Below are positions 32,368-41,303 of a stretch of 64,000 bases of DNA, in pieces. The position numbers were made by a program, and so were the translations under genes. The stretch's first letter is position 1. Each line of letters opens with the position of its first letter. The notes under the pieces were generated by a model, which searched no databases, had not been told where the DNA came from, and was given only the letters and a program-made list of their open reading frames with translations. This stretch comes from an uncultured Prevotella sp. Lineage in GTDB: Bacteria > Bacteroidota > Bacteroidia > Bacteroidales > Bacteroidaceae. The stretch is taken from NCBI GenBank assembly GCA_934202525.1, contig CAKPYB010000012.1:1-64000 (forward strand). Reading direction: 5' to 3'.

Positions 32368-33690
32368 ATGTTTAAACGAAAAATCGAGAAATATCTCAAA
32401 GAATGGAAGAGTGATGAGCACAAAATGCCTCTCATCATCAAAGGATGTCGCCAATGTGGAAAGACATTCTCGGTACTCGATTTTGCCCATAAGAATTATG
32501 AGCATGTTGTGTATCTAGACTTTTTCCAGCATCCAGAATACAAGTCGGTATTTGATGGTGGTCTGGATATCGATCTTCTCTGCATGACCCTTTCTACCTT
32601 AATACCTGATGCCAATTTCACATCGGGCAAAACCTGCATCATCTTTGACGAGATACAAGAATGCCCACGTGCTCGCACAGCCTTGAAATTCTTCAAGACT
32701 GATGGCAGATACGATGTCATCGGTACGGGTTCCCTGCTGGGAGTCAGCGGTTACCATACCAATGCTTCGTCAGAGGCTCCAATTCCTGTAGGTTACGAGA
32801 CCATCATAGACATGTATCCAATGGATTTTGAGGAATGGCTCTGGGCAAATGGCATTAAGAAAATGACCATCGACTACCTGCATCGCTGCCTGGAAGAAAA
32901 GACTCCAGTACAAGAAGCCATCCACGAAAGAATGCGCCAACTGCTGCTGCAATATTGCATTGTTGGCGGAATGCCAAGAGCCGTGAGCGTATTTATGGAA
33001 ACTCATAATATGCAAAACGTGCTACGGATGCAGCAAGCCATCATCGAAGAATATAAAGTAGATATGCTGAAATATGCTCCACAAGCAGACAAGTCGAGAA
33101 TCAGAGAATGCTTCGAGTCAATTCCACGTCAACTGAGTAAGGAAAACAAGAAATTCGCATACGCCACAGTACGCCCCAACGGCAGAGGACGTGACTATCA
33201 GGGCAGTTTGCAATGGATAGAAGATGCTGGCATTATCCGCCGTTGCTACAACCTGTCAGCACCCGAACTCCCACTAGATGGCAACTCCATCCCCGACCAG
33301 TTTAAGGTTTACATGGCAGATACGGGACTTTTCATCAGTATGCTCGAACCTGGAACAGCAGCTGATATTCTGCAAGGCAATCTCTATGGATACAAGGGAG
33401 CCATCTTTGAAAATCTGGTGGCCGACATCTTTGGCAAGATGAATCGCAAGCTCTATTATTTCCGCAAGGATTCGGGTTTGGAAATAGACTTTGTTACAAG
33501 ATACGAAGGCAAATGCACTTTGGTAGAAGTAAAGGCGAGCAACGGAAACATCAAAAGTGCCAAGACCATCCTTTCGAATCCCGAAAAGTATCACGTATCT
33601 CAAGCCATCAAACTGGGAGATGTAAATGTGGGAACAGCCCCACAGACTCTCATTCTTCCCCTCTACATGGCTTTTCTGCTGGTAGACTAA
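32368..33690 (+). CDS. AAA-family ATPase with DUF4143/PD-(D/E)XK-like C-terminus
   Basis: 440 residues. N-terminal AAA_14 domain with Walker A GCRQCGKT (about 27-34), Walker B CIIFDEIQEC and the sensor-type GTGSLLGV. The C-terminal DUF4143 region ends in an intact PD-(D/E)XK-like site (LEIDFVTRY, then TLVEVKAS). Closely similar to the product at 51209-52552 (same VVGGMPRAV, SRIRECFESIP, FRKDSGLE segments), clearly paralogous. Function of this large family is unknown. Its mRNA would carry the 33-bp array in the 5' leader. Confidence 0.9.
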   Translation: MFKRKIEKYLKEWKSDEHKMPLIIKGCRQCGKTFSVLDFAHKNYEHVVYLDFFQHPEYKSVFDGGLDIDLLCMTLSTLIPDANFTSGKTCIIFDEIQECPRARTALKFFKTDGRYDVIGTGSLLGVSGYHTNASSEAPIPVGYETIIDMYPMDFEEWLWANGIKKMTIDYLHRCLEEKTPVQEAIHERMRQLLLQYCIVGGMPRAVSVFMETHNMQNVLRMQQAIIEEYKVDMLKYAPQADKSRIRECFESIPRQLSKENKKFAYATVRPNGRGRDYQGSLQWIEDAGIIRRCYNLSAPELPLDGNSIPDQFKVYMADTGLFISMLEPGTAADILQGNLYGYKGAIFENLVADIFGKMNRKLYYFRKDSGLEIDFVTRYEGKCTLVEVKASNGNIKSAKTILSNPEKYHVSQAIKLGDVNVGTAPQTLILPLYMAFLLVD

Positions 33691-33739
33691 AGATAGAAGC
33701 AGGACATCAAGGAAAATATCATCATAAAAAAAACGAACA

Positions 33740-35104
33740 ATGATTAAGAAACAAGGAACGATATTGATTGTTGATGACAACCGCAACATTCTTACTACGG
33801 TAAGGATGCTGCTGGAACCCATATTCGATGGCATCATCACCATCGCCAACCCTAACTCCATCCCAGCCAAGCTGAGAGAGGAGCACCCCGACGTGGTGCT
33901 GCTCGACATGAACTTCTCCAGCGGAATCAATTCGGGAAACGAGGGATTGTACTGGCTCAGGGAAATCAAGAGCCTCAGCCCGAAAACTGAGGTGGTGCTC
34001 TTTACCGCCTATGCCGACATCCAACTTGCCGTAACAGGCATCAAGGAAGGTGCCGCCGACTTCATCGTGAAGCCTTTCGAAAACGAGAAGATGATCCGTA
34101 CGCTGGTAGAGGCTAGGGATAAGAACAGGGCTGTGGATAACGTTATTAACAGAAATGGTGGAAAACCAGGTGTAAAAGATACGCAAAGCGCTATGTATTG
34201 GGGAGATAGCGAAGTTATGAACAATTTGAGAAATATTGTGGAAAAAGTTGCCGCAACCGATGCGAATATCCTCATTACGGGAGAAAACGGAACGGGTAAA
34301 GAGGTGTTAGCCAACGAGATACATCGTTTATCCACAAGATGTGGAAAGAAAATGCTGCCTGTGGATATGGGAGCCATCACGGAAACCCTTTTCGAGAGCG
34401 AACTCTTCGGTCATGTGAAAGGTGCCTTTACCGATGCTAAGGTAGATAAACCGGGCAAGTTTGAGCTTGCCGACGGCAGTACCATCTTCCTGGATGAGAT
34501 AGGAAACTTATCCTATGGTCTTCAGGCAAAACTCCTTACCGCCCTGCAACGCAGAAGCATCGTAAGAGTGGGCGGAAGTACGCAGATTCCCATCAACGTA
34601 CGACTGGTTTGCGCCACCAACCGCAACCTGCAGCAGATGGTAAACGATGGCGAATTCAGAGAGGATCTGCTCTATCGCATCAACACCATCCATCTGGAAT
34701 TGCCTGCCCTGAGACAGAGAAAATCAGACATCGTTCCGCTGGCAGAAAGATTCCTCCGTCAATATGGCGATTTATATAATAAGATGAATCTCCGTCTTTC
34801 GGAAGAGGCTGAGAAAAAACTTACCAGTTTGCCTTGGTACGGCAATATCCGTGAACTTCAGCACGCCATCGAGAAAGCCGTGATTCTATCTGACGGCGGA
34901 ATGATTTCTGCCGAAGATATTGACGGCGGAAACCAGCAGAGAAAAGAAAAACCCCTGGAAGAGGTGCAGACGCTCGACGAGATGGAAAGCCGAATGATAG
35001 AGAAAACCATCAGAGAATGCGAAGGCAATCTGTCGGTAGTTGCCGCAAGACTGGGCATTTCCCGCCAGACGCTTTATAATAAGATTAAGCGATACGGGTT
35101 GTAG
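33740..35104 (+). CDS. NtrC-family response regulator (receiver, AAA+, Fis)
   Basis: 454 residues. Receiver (about 6-125) with phosphoacceptor D56 in LLDMNFSSG; AAA+ central domain (about 150-380) with Walker A GENGTGKE, DEIGNL Walker B, and the sigma-54 contact loop GAFTDA (canonical GAFTGA); Fis-type helix-turn-helix at the end (VVAARLGISRQTLYNKIKRYG). Activates sigma-54 promoters. It is paired with the kinase at 35193 and closely resembles the shorter regulator at 47683, both sharing MNFS-G-NSG-EGL-WLR in the receiver. The efflux operon between the two pairs is the likely target. Confidence 0.92.
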   Translation: MIKKQGTILIVDDNRNILTTVRMLLEPIFDGIITIANPNSIPAKLREEHPDVVLLDMNFSSGINSGNEGLYWLREIKSLSPKTEVVLFTAYADIQLAVTGIKEGAADFIVKPFENEKMIRTLVEARDKNRAVDNVINRNGGKPGVKDTQSAMYWGDSEVMNNLRNIVEKVAATDANILITGENGTGKEVLANEIHRLSTRCGKKMLPVDMGAITETLFESELFGHVKGAFTDAKVDKPGKFELADGSTIFLDEIGNLSYGLQAKLLTALQRRSIVRVGGSTQIPINVRLVCATNRNLQQMVNDGEFREDLLYRINTIHLELPALRQRKSDIVPLAERFLRQYGDLYNKMNLRLSEEAEKKLTSLPWYGNIRELQHAIEKAVILSDGGMISAEDIDGGNQQRKEKPLEEVQTLDEMESRMIEKTIRECEGNLSVVAARLGISRQTLYNKIKRYGL

Positions 35105-35155
35105 AAGGAGTTAAGAAGTCAAAGGAGTTAAGGAGTTAAGACAATAGCTTTAGTA

Positions 35156-35188
35156 ATCATAAAGTTCAAAGCTCAAATTTCAAAGTAT
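35156..35188 (+). repeat. Heptad leader element before the kinase start
   Basis: AATCATAAAG then AAAGTTC, AAAGCTC, AAATTTC, AAAGTAT (7-nt period), ending four bases before ATG 35193. Just upstream (35107-35140) lies another short repeat of GGAGTTAAG units. Confidence 0.78.
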
Positions 35189-35192
35189 CTAG

Positions 35193-36389
35193 ATGAAAAA
35201 TCAGTTAGCAATCATCGTTTTATTGGTGATTTTGGTGGTTTTAATAGCAGTCAACATCTGGCTCTACCGCCACTATCGTCGCAACATCAAGAAGGTAACC
35301 TTCCTTTTTGATGCGATAGATAATGGGGATTTCTCCTTCAGTTTTCCTACGGAGAAGAGGTTTAAGGAGGATAAGATTCTGCATCAATCCCTCAACCGCA
35401 TCAAGCTCTTCCTGCAGCATACGAGAGAGGAGCAGATGGAGCGGGAGAAATATTACGAGCAGATTCTGAATGCGGTAGATACGGGCATCCTGGTGGTGGA
35501 TAGCCACGACAACATCCTGCAGCACAACCAGGCAGCCCTCCGGTTGCTCGATACGGATGTGCTTACCCACATGAACCAGGTAAAAGAAAAGCTGAAGGAT
35601 GAACACCTGGCAAAACATGAGACGCAAGCCATGCTGAAAGACAAGCACGTGCGCATCATCGCCCTGAGCGACGTGAGCCACGAGCTGAGCAACCAGGAAG
35701 TGGATTCATGGATTAAACTGATTCGTGTGCTGACCCATGAAATCATGAATACCATCACGCCGGTTACTTCGCTCAGCGAGACTCTGCTTACCCGAGTTAC
35801 AGAGGATAAAGACTTGAAGCAAGGCTTGGAAACCATCCACAAAACGGGAACCGAGCTGTTGGCTTTCGTCAACAACTATCGCCGCTTCACCCATGTTCCC
35901 CAGCCTCAGCCTGCTCTTTTCTATGTGGAACCATTCCTGGAAAGAATGGCGCTGCTCTGCAACCACGAAGTTGAGATTTCGGTTACTCCCAAGGATTTGC
36001 TGGTTTATGCCGATGAGAACCTCCTCTCTCACGTAGTAACGAATCTTCTGAAGAATGCCGTAGAAGCTTTCAAGGAAAAGGAAAGAGAAGACAAGCAGGA
36101 ATGCCGCTCCGCGGATTTGAAATCCGCGGCAAGCAAGAAGACATTTATCCGTCTCCAAGCCTACGCCAACGCCCAGGAATCCATCATCATCGATGTGAGC
36201 AACAACGCCGGCCTCATCCCCGAAGATGTAGCCTCCCACATTTTCATCCCGTTCTTCACCACGAAGCCGGAAGGAAGCGGAATCGGGCTCTCCCTTTCCC
36301 GCCAAATCATGCGAGTAAGCGGCGGCAGCCTCTCGCTCCATCAGGACAAGGCACAGGGAATCACCACCTTCCGTATCATTATCCCATAA
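35193..36389 (+). CDS. NtrB-like membrane sensor histidine kinase
   Basis: 398 residues. One N-terminal transmembrane helix (about 5-25), a PAS-like domain (about 88-160: ILNAVDTGILVVDSHDNILQHNQ), HisKA region with H182 in RVLTHEIMNTITP, and HATPase motifs NLLKNAVEA, DVSNNAGLIP and GSGIGLSLSRQIM. Phosphorylates the NtrC-type regulator encoded just upstream. Residues about 306-313 (SADLKSAA) are encoded by a perfect palindrome inserted into the ATPase domain, between the N and G1 boxes. Confidence 0.92.
   Translation: MKNQLAIIVLLVILVVLIAVNIWLYRHYRRNIKKVTFLFDAIDNGDFSFSFPTEKRFKEDKILHQSLNRIKLFLQHTREEQMEREKYYEQILNAVDTGILVVDSHDNILQHNQAALRLLDTDVLTHMNQVKEKLKDEHLAKHETQAMLKDKHVRIIALSDVSHELSNQEVDSWIKLIRVLTHEIMNTITPVTSLSETLLTRVTEDKDLKQGLETIHKTGTELLAFVNNYRRFTHVPQPQPALFYVEPFLERMALLCNHEVEISVTPKDLLVYADENLLSHVVTNLLKNAVEAFKEKEREDKQECRSADLKSAASKKTFIRLQAYANAQESIIIDVSNNAGLIPEDVASHIFIPFFTTKPEGSGIGLSLSRQIMRVSGGSLSLHQDKAQGITTFRIIIP
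36109..36129. repeat. REP-like 21-bp palindrome inside the kinase gene
   Basis: CCGCGGATTT (36109-36118), one base, AAATCCGCGG (36120-36129): perfect 10-bp arms, in frame with the kinase and translated as part of SADLKSAA. Confidence 0.85.
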
Positions 36390-36415
36390 AAAAGTATAAT
36401 TTTGGGGAGGAAAGT

Positions 36416-36446
36416 TTGGCTCTTTCGCTTTTTTACCATATCTTTG
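36416..36446 (+). promoter_or_regulatory. Promoter of the MNT-HEPN-Fic island
   Basis: TTTG (36416-36419), 19-bp spacer, TATCTTTG (36439-36446), 21 bp before ATG 36468. Confidence 0.8.
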
Positions 36447-36467
36447 CCATTATAAAAGATTAAGCTT

Positions 36468-36788
36468 ATGTCAACAGACGACAAGACCATATTAAAGATA
36501 AAAGATATAGCTAAATCTGCTATTCCTTCAGGAAGCAAGGCTATATTGTATGGATCAAGAGCGAGAGGTGATGCTCGCAACGATTCAGACTGGGACATTC
36601 TTATCCTTTTAGACAAAGACAAACTGGAACAAACGGACTATGACAGAATAAGTTACCCGTTTGTCTTGTTAGGTTGCGACCTCGGCACAGAAATCAATCC
36701 AATTCTTTACACAAAGAAAGAATGGGAATCGTATAACTTCACCCCTTTTTACGAGAATGTAAATCGAGACGGCATTAGTTTAATATAA
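36468..36788 (+). CDS. Minimal nucleotidyltransferase (MNT) antitoxin-like protein
   Basis: 106 residues. Nucleotidyltransferase core with GS(29-30)RARGD and D41-x-D43 in SDWDILIL, so the catalytic triad's first two acids are present. In HEPN-MNT systems this protein neutralises the HEPN RNase by adding AMP groups to it. Adjacent to the HEPN gene (5-bp gap), which supports that reading. Base composition is more AT-rich than the neighbouring kinase, consistent with an acquired cassette. Confidence 0.88.
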   Translation: MSTDDKTILKIKDIAKSAIPSGSKAILYGSRARGDARNDSDWDILILLDKDKLEQTDYDRISYPFVLLGCDLGTEINPILYTKKEWESYNFTPFYENVNRDGISLI

Positions 36789-36793
36789 AAGTT

Positions 36794-37183
36794 ATGGATC
36801 AAGTAAACAAAGACACATTAATCAGTCTGCAAGTAGAAAAAGCCAAGCGCTTTTTAACTCAAGCAGATGAAATGGTTGAACTAAAGCATTGGGATTTGGC
36901 AGCCAATCGCTATTACTATGCCTGCTTCCATGCCGTACAAGCTCTATTTATAGCAAAAGGTGTTAATGCCCACACTCATGCTGGCATTAACACCCAATTC
37001 AGTTTGCACTTCGTAAAGACTGGTATCGTAGATATCTCTTATGGCAGTTTCCTCGCCCGTATGTTTCAGTTAAGGCAAAAGGCCGATTACAACTGCGCCT
37101 ACGAAATTTCCGAGAATGACATTCAGGAAATTATTGGCTTATCACACGAATTTATAAAAACCATATTAAACTTAGTCAAATAA
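36794..37183 (+). CDS. HEPN-domain protein, probable RNase toxin
   Basis: 129 residues, all helical. The HEPN RNase signature R-x6-H is present as R39-YYYACF-H46, as in the R-A-Y-Y-A-x-F-H form of this family. Together with the MNT protein it forms a HEPN-MNT toxin-antitoxin pair; the toxin would cleave tRNA or mRNA unless modified. Gap of 16 bp to the Fic gene, so all three may be one operon. Confidence 0.87.
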   Translation: MDQVNKDTLISLQVEKAKRFLTQADEMVELKHWDLAANRYYYACFHAVQALFIAKGVNAHTHAGINTQFSLHFVKTGIVDISYGSFLARMFQLRQKADYNCAYEISENDIQEIIGLSHEFIKTILNLVK

Positions 37184-37199
37184 TTACTTACAGAAGATT

Positions 37200-37991
37200 A
37201 TGGCATTCGAAAAGGAAATCAAGGAATACGAGGATTTGAGACGCAAATATCAAACCCTTATCATCAATAAAATGGATAGAGAAGAGTACATCAAATATAA
37301 TGAAGTACTCTTCTCTACCCATTCGTGCGCCATTGAAGGCAACTCATTCTCCGTAGATGATACTCGGGAACTGAAGGAGAAAGGTCTGGGGATGATTCCT
37401 GCCGGAAAGACGCTCTTCGAGGCTTTCGAAATGCTTGACCACTTCGAAGCCTTCGAGTACATGATGCAAAACACGCAGCATCCGCTCGACGAGAATCTTC
37501 TGAAAGAAATCAACAGACGGGTTACCAGCCACACGCTTTCCTACCGTTCTCCAGAAGCCATTCCAGGCGAATACACCACCACGGATATGGCTGCAGGCGA
37601 CACGGTATTTGGCGACCACGAAGAACTCATCGCCAGAGTTCCCAAGCTGTTGGAATCTACCGAAAAAGCCATCGTTTCGGCAGCCGTTCATCCCATGATT
37701 CTTGCCGCCCGTTTCCATGGTTTCTACGAATATCTCCATCCGTTCCGTGATGGGAATGGAAGAACAGGACGACTCATCAGCAACTACATTCTCCTAAGAT
37801 TGAATCATCCGCTCCTCATCATCCCATCCGAAGCCCGCCAGGAATACATTTCTGCCCTCCGCATGATTCGTACGGAAGCAACTGACGAGCACCTCATCCG
37901 CTTCTTTTTCAAGATGGCAATACAGAGAATGGAAGAAGAGCTGAAACAGAAAGAGGCTAACACCAAGCGATTTATGACATTCCTCTTCTAA
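37200..37991 (+). CDS. Fic-family protein (probable AMPylase)
   Basis: 263 residues. The complete Fic motif HPFRDGNGRTGR lies at about 180-191, so AMP transfer to a target protein is expected. An N-terminal inhibitory helix motif (S/T)xxxE(G/N) is present as S42-CAIE-G47, the arrangement of class II Fic proteins that restrain themselves. Common Fic layout with a DUF4172-free N-terminus; target unknown. Located immediately behind the MNT-HEPN pair; may be part of the same defence/TA island. Confidence 0.92.
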   Translation: MAFEKEIKEYEDLRRKYQTLIINKMDREEYIKYNEVLFSTHSCAIEGNSFSVDDTRELKEKGLGMIPAGKTLFEAFEMLDHFEAFEYMMQNTQHPLDENLLKEINRRVTSHTLSYRSPEAIPGEYTTTDMAAGDTVFGDHEELIARVPKLLESTEKAIVSAAVHPMILAARFHGFYEYLHPFRDGNGRTGRLISNYILLRLNHPLLIIPSEARQEYISALRMIRTEATDEHLIRFFFKMAIQRMEEELKQKEANTKRFMTFLF

Positions 37992-37998
37992 TATGCTC

Positions 37999-38068
37999 AA
38001 ACATTTTACGGATTTCGGCATATTCACGCTAAAACATTTTGCGGATTTCGGCAAAAGCCTTATCTTTG
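37999..38068 (+). repeat. 33-bp-period repeats (2 units) with a promoter box but no gene behind
   Basis: AAACATTTT(A/G)CGGATTTCGG starts at 37999 and 38032 (33 bp apart; 21 of 22 bp identical). It is followed by TATCTTTG at 38061-38068. The promoter points rightward into the 3' end of an opposite-strand ABC gene. Confidence 0.9.
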
Positions 38069-38115
38069 CACACGTAAATCATTAATTATAAGCAGAATAC
38101 GATTTCTTTGAAATT

Positions 38116-38781
38116 TTACTCATCCAATATCTGTCCATCAAACAGGCGGATGGTGCGATGGGCTATCTTGGCATCATGCTCATTATGCGTTACCATGACG
38201 ATGGTGGTGCCCTCGTGGTTCAGCTCGGTAAGCAGATGCATTACCTCGGCTCCATTCTTGGAATCGAGGTTACCCGTAGGCTCATCGGCAAGGATGAGCT
38301 TGGGACCGAAGACCACGGCACGGGCGATGGCTACTCGCTGCTGCTGACCACCTGATAGCTGGTGAGGGAAGTGCTTGGCACGATGGCTGATGGCCATTCG
38401 CTTCATAATCGCCTGCACCTTTGCCTTGCGCTCCGCCTTCGGAATGTTGAGGTAAGTAAGAGGAAGTTCGATGTTCTCCTCTACATTCAATTCATCTATC
38501 AGGTTGAAGCTCTGGAACACAAATCCGATTTCTCCCTTTCTCACATCCGTGCGCTCCTTTTCCTTCAGGTTTGCCACCTCGTGATTACCCAGGAAATATT
38601 TTCCAGAAGTTGGATTGTCGAGCAAACCGAGAATGTTGAGCAAGGTGGATTTGCCACAACCGGATGGTCCCATAATGGCAACAAACTCGCCGTCTTCTAC
38701 TGTGAAAGATACGTTATTTAAAGCAATCGTCTCCACATCTTCTGTGCGGAATGACTTGCAAAGATTCTCTACTTTTATCAT
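38116..38781 (-). CDS. ABC transporter ATP-binding protein (MacB/LolD type), unit 1
   Basis: 221 residues. Walker A GPSGCGKST (about 37-45), signature LSGGQQQRVAIARA, Walker B LILADEPTGNLD and a switch His in VMVTHNEHD. Energises the FtsX-like permease encoded just upstream (38869-41253). Last gene of the minus-strand efflux operon. Very similar to the second ATPase at 44355. Its leader contains the 7-nt-periodic element at 38785-38820 and a GGGCATACGCCC hairpin. Confidence 0.93.
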   Translation of the reverse strand: MIKVENLCKSFRTEDVETIALNNVSFTVEDGEFVAIMGPSGCGKSTLLNILGLLDNPTSGKYFLGNHEVANLKEKERTDVRKGEIGFVFQSFNLIDELNVEENIELPLTYLNIPKAERKAKVQAIMKRMAISHRAKHFPHQLSGGQQQRVAIARAVVFGPKLILADEPTGNLDSKNGAEVMHLLTELNHEGTTIVMVTHNEHDAKIAHRTIRLFDGQILDE

Positions 38782-38784
38782 TTT

Positions 38785-38846
38785 ATTTAATGTTGAATGT
38801 TAAATGTTGAATGTTAAATTAGGGCATACGCCCTTAAATCTGTGTC
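38785..38846 (-). repeat. Heptad leader plus small palindrome (copy of 50111-50165)
   Basis: On the minus strand, AAATCTG and GGGCGTATGCCC (a 4-bp-arm hairpin) are followed by alternating ATTTAAC/ATTCAAC 7-mers ending four bases before the start codon. The second copy precedes the 52-residue protein at 50099. Confidence 0.8.
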
Positions 38847-38868
38847 ATCTGTGAAATCTGTGGGAGAC

Positions 38869-41253
38869 TTATTCATTCTTGAGATACTTCACAGGATTAC
38901 TATTAGCCACCTTGTAGCAGTTGATGATCACGGAAAGCCCGATGATGACGAGCAAGATGATGGTAACGCCGATAAACAGCAGAGGCGTCATCGTAATCTT
39001 CTCGCTGAACGACATGAGCCATTGTCTGGCAATCAGCCAAGCCCCCAAGTCGCCCACGATGATGCAAGGCAAGGCAATCTTCATGATGTCCTTCAGGAAG
39101 ATGCGAAGAATATCCTTCACCTTGGCTCCGTTCACCTTTCTGATGGCAATCTCCTTGCGGCGGCGGTTCACCTCATCACTCGTATAACCCACCAATCCGA
39201 AGAGGGCTATGATCATCGTTACGATGCCTGCAACCAAGATTCCGTTGCGGAAATTGAGCTGGGAAGCATACTGGTTAGCCAATTCTGAAGCATAACTCTT
39301 CACGATGACCTTATTGTTCGGATACATCGCCTGCACCTTCGATTGCAACTCCGACAACGATTCATCCTTCATTTCATTAAACTTAACCAACATATAGTAA
39401 GCCGTCTTGGCAGAATAGAAATACAAGTCAGGAAATTCATTCATTCCATCACTACCGGTTGCCACAGCACCCCAGCGAATATTCCTGCTCACGCCACAAA
39501 TGGTAAAAATATTATCATCATGTCCTGTACAGGTAATTTGCTTGCCAACTACGCCATCCTTCCAATGCCACGTTTTGATGAGTTTCTCTGCACCTCGTTC
39601 ATCAATAATAACCTGTCGGCAACTGTCATTTCTTTCCGTAAAGAAAGAGCCCTGAACGATAGGAATATTCATCATCTTGAAGAAATTATCGTCCACTCCC
39701 GACATCTCCATGATATTAAAGGTATTCTTCTCGTCGCCAGGTACTCCAACCATATTTCCACTACGTTCATACCCATCGAGCGGAACATTAAAAGTCGAAC
39801 TGCATTCCTTGACATTCGGCATCCGCCTGATTTCTGCCAGACATTGGTTGCGCTGGTCTCTATTGCTGGCATCTACCGAAACAATAGCCACATGATCGTA
39901 ATCATACCCAGGATTGAGCCCCAACATCAGCTGGTATTGACCATTCACGATGTAAAGCAAACTAAACAGCAAACCAGAAATAACGAACTGGATACCCAGC
40001 AAACCAAGTTTCCAAAGGTTGCGATTCTCATTATAGCCACGGAAAGCGATGGCTACAGGAATCTTGTTGTAAAGCCAACCTGGCAGCAAGCCGCCAACCA
40101 GCAGTACCAGTATACAGATAGCCACCAATATCCAACTGCCACGATTAAGCACCAACGTACTTACCGGAGCAGAAAGGAAGTTTTCGATGGTTCCCTTGCA
40201 AAGGAACACAAGAACAGCCGCAAGAACAACCGCCAGCCCCACATGCACCAAAGCTTCAGAAAAAATGATGGCATGAATGTTTTTAGGTTCTGCACCATAG
40301 CACTTGCGGACAGCCATTTCGCGAGAACGACCCACGAGATTTCCAACGATGATAAGCAGATAGTTCATCACAGAAGTGAAGAGAAGAACAAAAGCGATAA
40401 TTCCCATAATCCATCCCATCTTCTTGATGTAAGGGTCTTGGGTGTAAACATCGCTCAATACCGTGAAATCATAGTTCAGTTCTAATCCCATATTCTTCAT
40501 CTCCTTCAAAGGGAAATGATCCTCTCGCATCTTATTCACGTAAGGCTTGAGTTCTTTTGCCTCATGCCCCTTTGCCAACCGGATGTAGGACCTATAGGAA
40601 TCATTTCCCACCCATTGGCCTCTTCCATCGTAGGAATATACGTATGGCACACTACACCTCGACAGAATCATCTGCGTACCATGAAAGGAAGAACCCCAGG
40701 GAAACGCTTCGAAAACACCATAGATGGTAAAAGTGGTTCCCGGATAATTAGAAAGCGTGAAATGCTTACCTACAACATTACCGCCTATCTTTGCTGCCGT
40801 TTCTGAATCGATGAGACAGGACAAAGGTTGGGATAAAATCTGTTTAGCCTTGCCTATCAATATCTTCTGTGGAAAGACATCGAAGAAACAACTGTCTGCC
40901 ATCCTGATATTGGCAGAAACGATGTTCTGGTCTTCCATCTTACATTGGGCATCATCATAAAAATAATGAGTACTGGTAGCAGCTTCCACCATAGGCGCAT
41001 ATTGCTTTACACCTTGGGCGATGGCTCCTGAAGTATTGGTAAACTCCATGATTTCGCCATGATTACTACCCACTTCCGAAATCAGATACGTCCTCTCCCA
41101 TTCAGGAAAGTACGTATCGTAAGTCTGCTCGAAATAAATCTCGGCGATAATTACCGAACTGATTGCCAATCCGAGCGCCAGACACAAGATCTTCACGAAA
41201 TTGTGCTGGCCCCTTCGAGGCAGATTCTTGAATGCGTTAATAATATGATTCAT
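38869..41253 (-). CDS. MacB-like ABC transporter permease (FtsX type), unit 1
   Basis: 794 residues from ATG 41253 (AGGATA upstream; the longer frame starts in the repeat-free leader). An N-terminal helix (about 20-42) is followed by a large periplasmic domain (about 43-270), then two FtsX blocks of three to four helices each (about 275-420 and 670-790), separated by a second periplasmic domain. Such 'double' permeases export peptides, antibiotics or lipoproteins together with an HlyD adaptor and TolC. About 25% of the protein is Met/Asn-rich periplasmic sequence with no recognisable binding motif. Confidence 0.9.
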   Translation of the reverse strand: MNHIINAFKNLPRRGQHNFVKILCLALGLAISSVIIAEIYFEQTYDTYFPEWERTYLISEVGSNHGEIMEFTNTSGAIAQGVKQYAPMVEAATSTHYFYDDAQCKMEDQNIVSANIRMADSCFFDVFPQKILIGKAKQILSQPLSCLIDSETAAKIGGNVVGKHFTLSNYPGTTFTIYGVFEAFPWGSSFHGTQMILSRCSVPYVYSYDGRGQWVGNDSYRSYIRLAKGHEAKELKPYVNKMREDHFPLKEMKNMGLELNYDFTVLSDVYTQDPYIKKMGWIMGIIAFVLLFTSVMNYLLIIVGNLVGRSREMAVRKCYGAEPKNIHAIIFSEALVHVGLAVVLAAVLVFLCKGTIENFLSAPVSTLVLNRGSWILVAICILVLLVGGLLPGWLYNKIPVAIAFRGYNENRNLWKLGLLGIQFVISGLLFSLLYIVNGQYQLMLGLNPGYDYDHVAIVSVDASNRDQRNQCLAEIRRMPNVKECSSTFNVPLDGYERSGNMVGVPGDEKNTFNIMEMSGVDDNFFKMMNIPIVQGSFFTERNDSCRQVIIDERGAEKLIKTWHWKDGVVGKQITCTGHDDNIFTICGVSRNIRWGAVATGSDGMNEFPDLYFYSAKTAYYMLVKFNEMKDESLSELQSKVQAMYPNNKVIVKSYASELANQYASQLNFRNGILVAGIVTMIIALFGLVGYTSDEVNRRRKEIAIRKVNGAKVKDILRIFLKDIMKIALPCIIVGDLGAWLIARQWLMSFSEKITMTPLLFIGVTIILLVIIGLSVIINCYKVANSNPVKYLKNE

Positions 41254-41303
41254 ATCAATATCCTGTTTCAAGGGCGTTAGCCCCAATTAATCACTAATCA
41301 CTA

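Noticed and set aside
39343..40485. 380-residue plus-strand ORF
   Set aside because: Antisense to the MacB-like permease, with an amino-acid mix typical of shadow frames.
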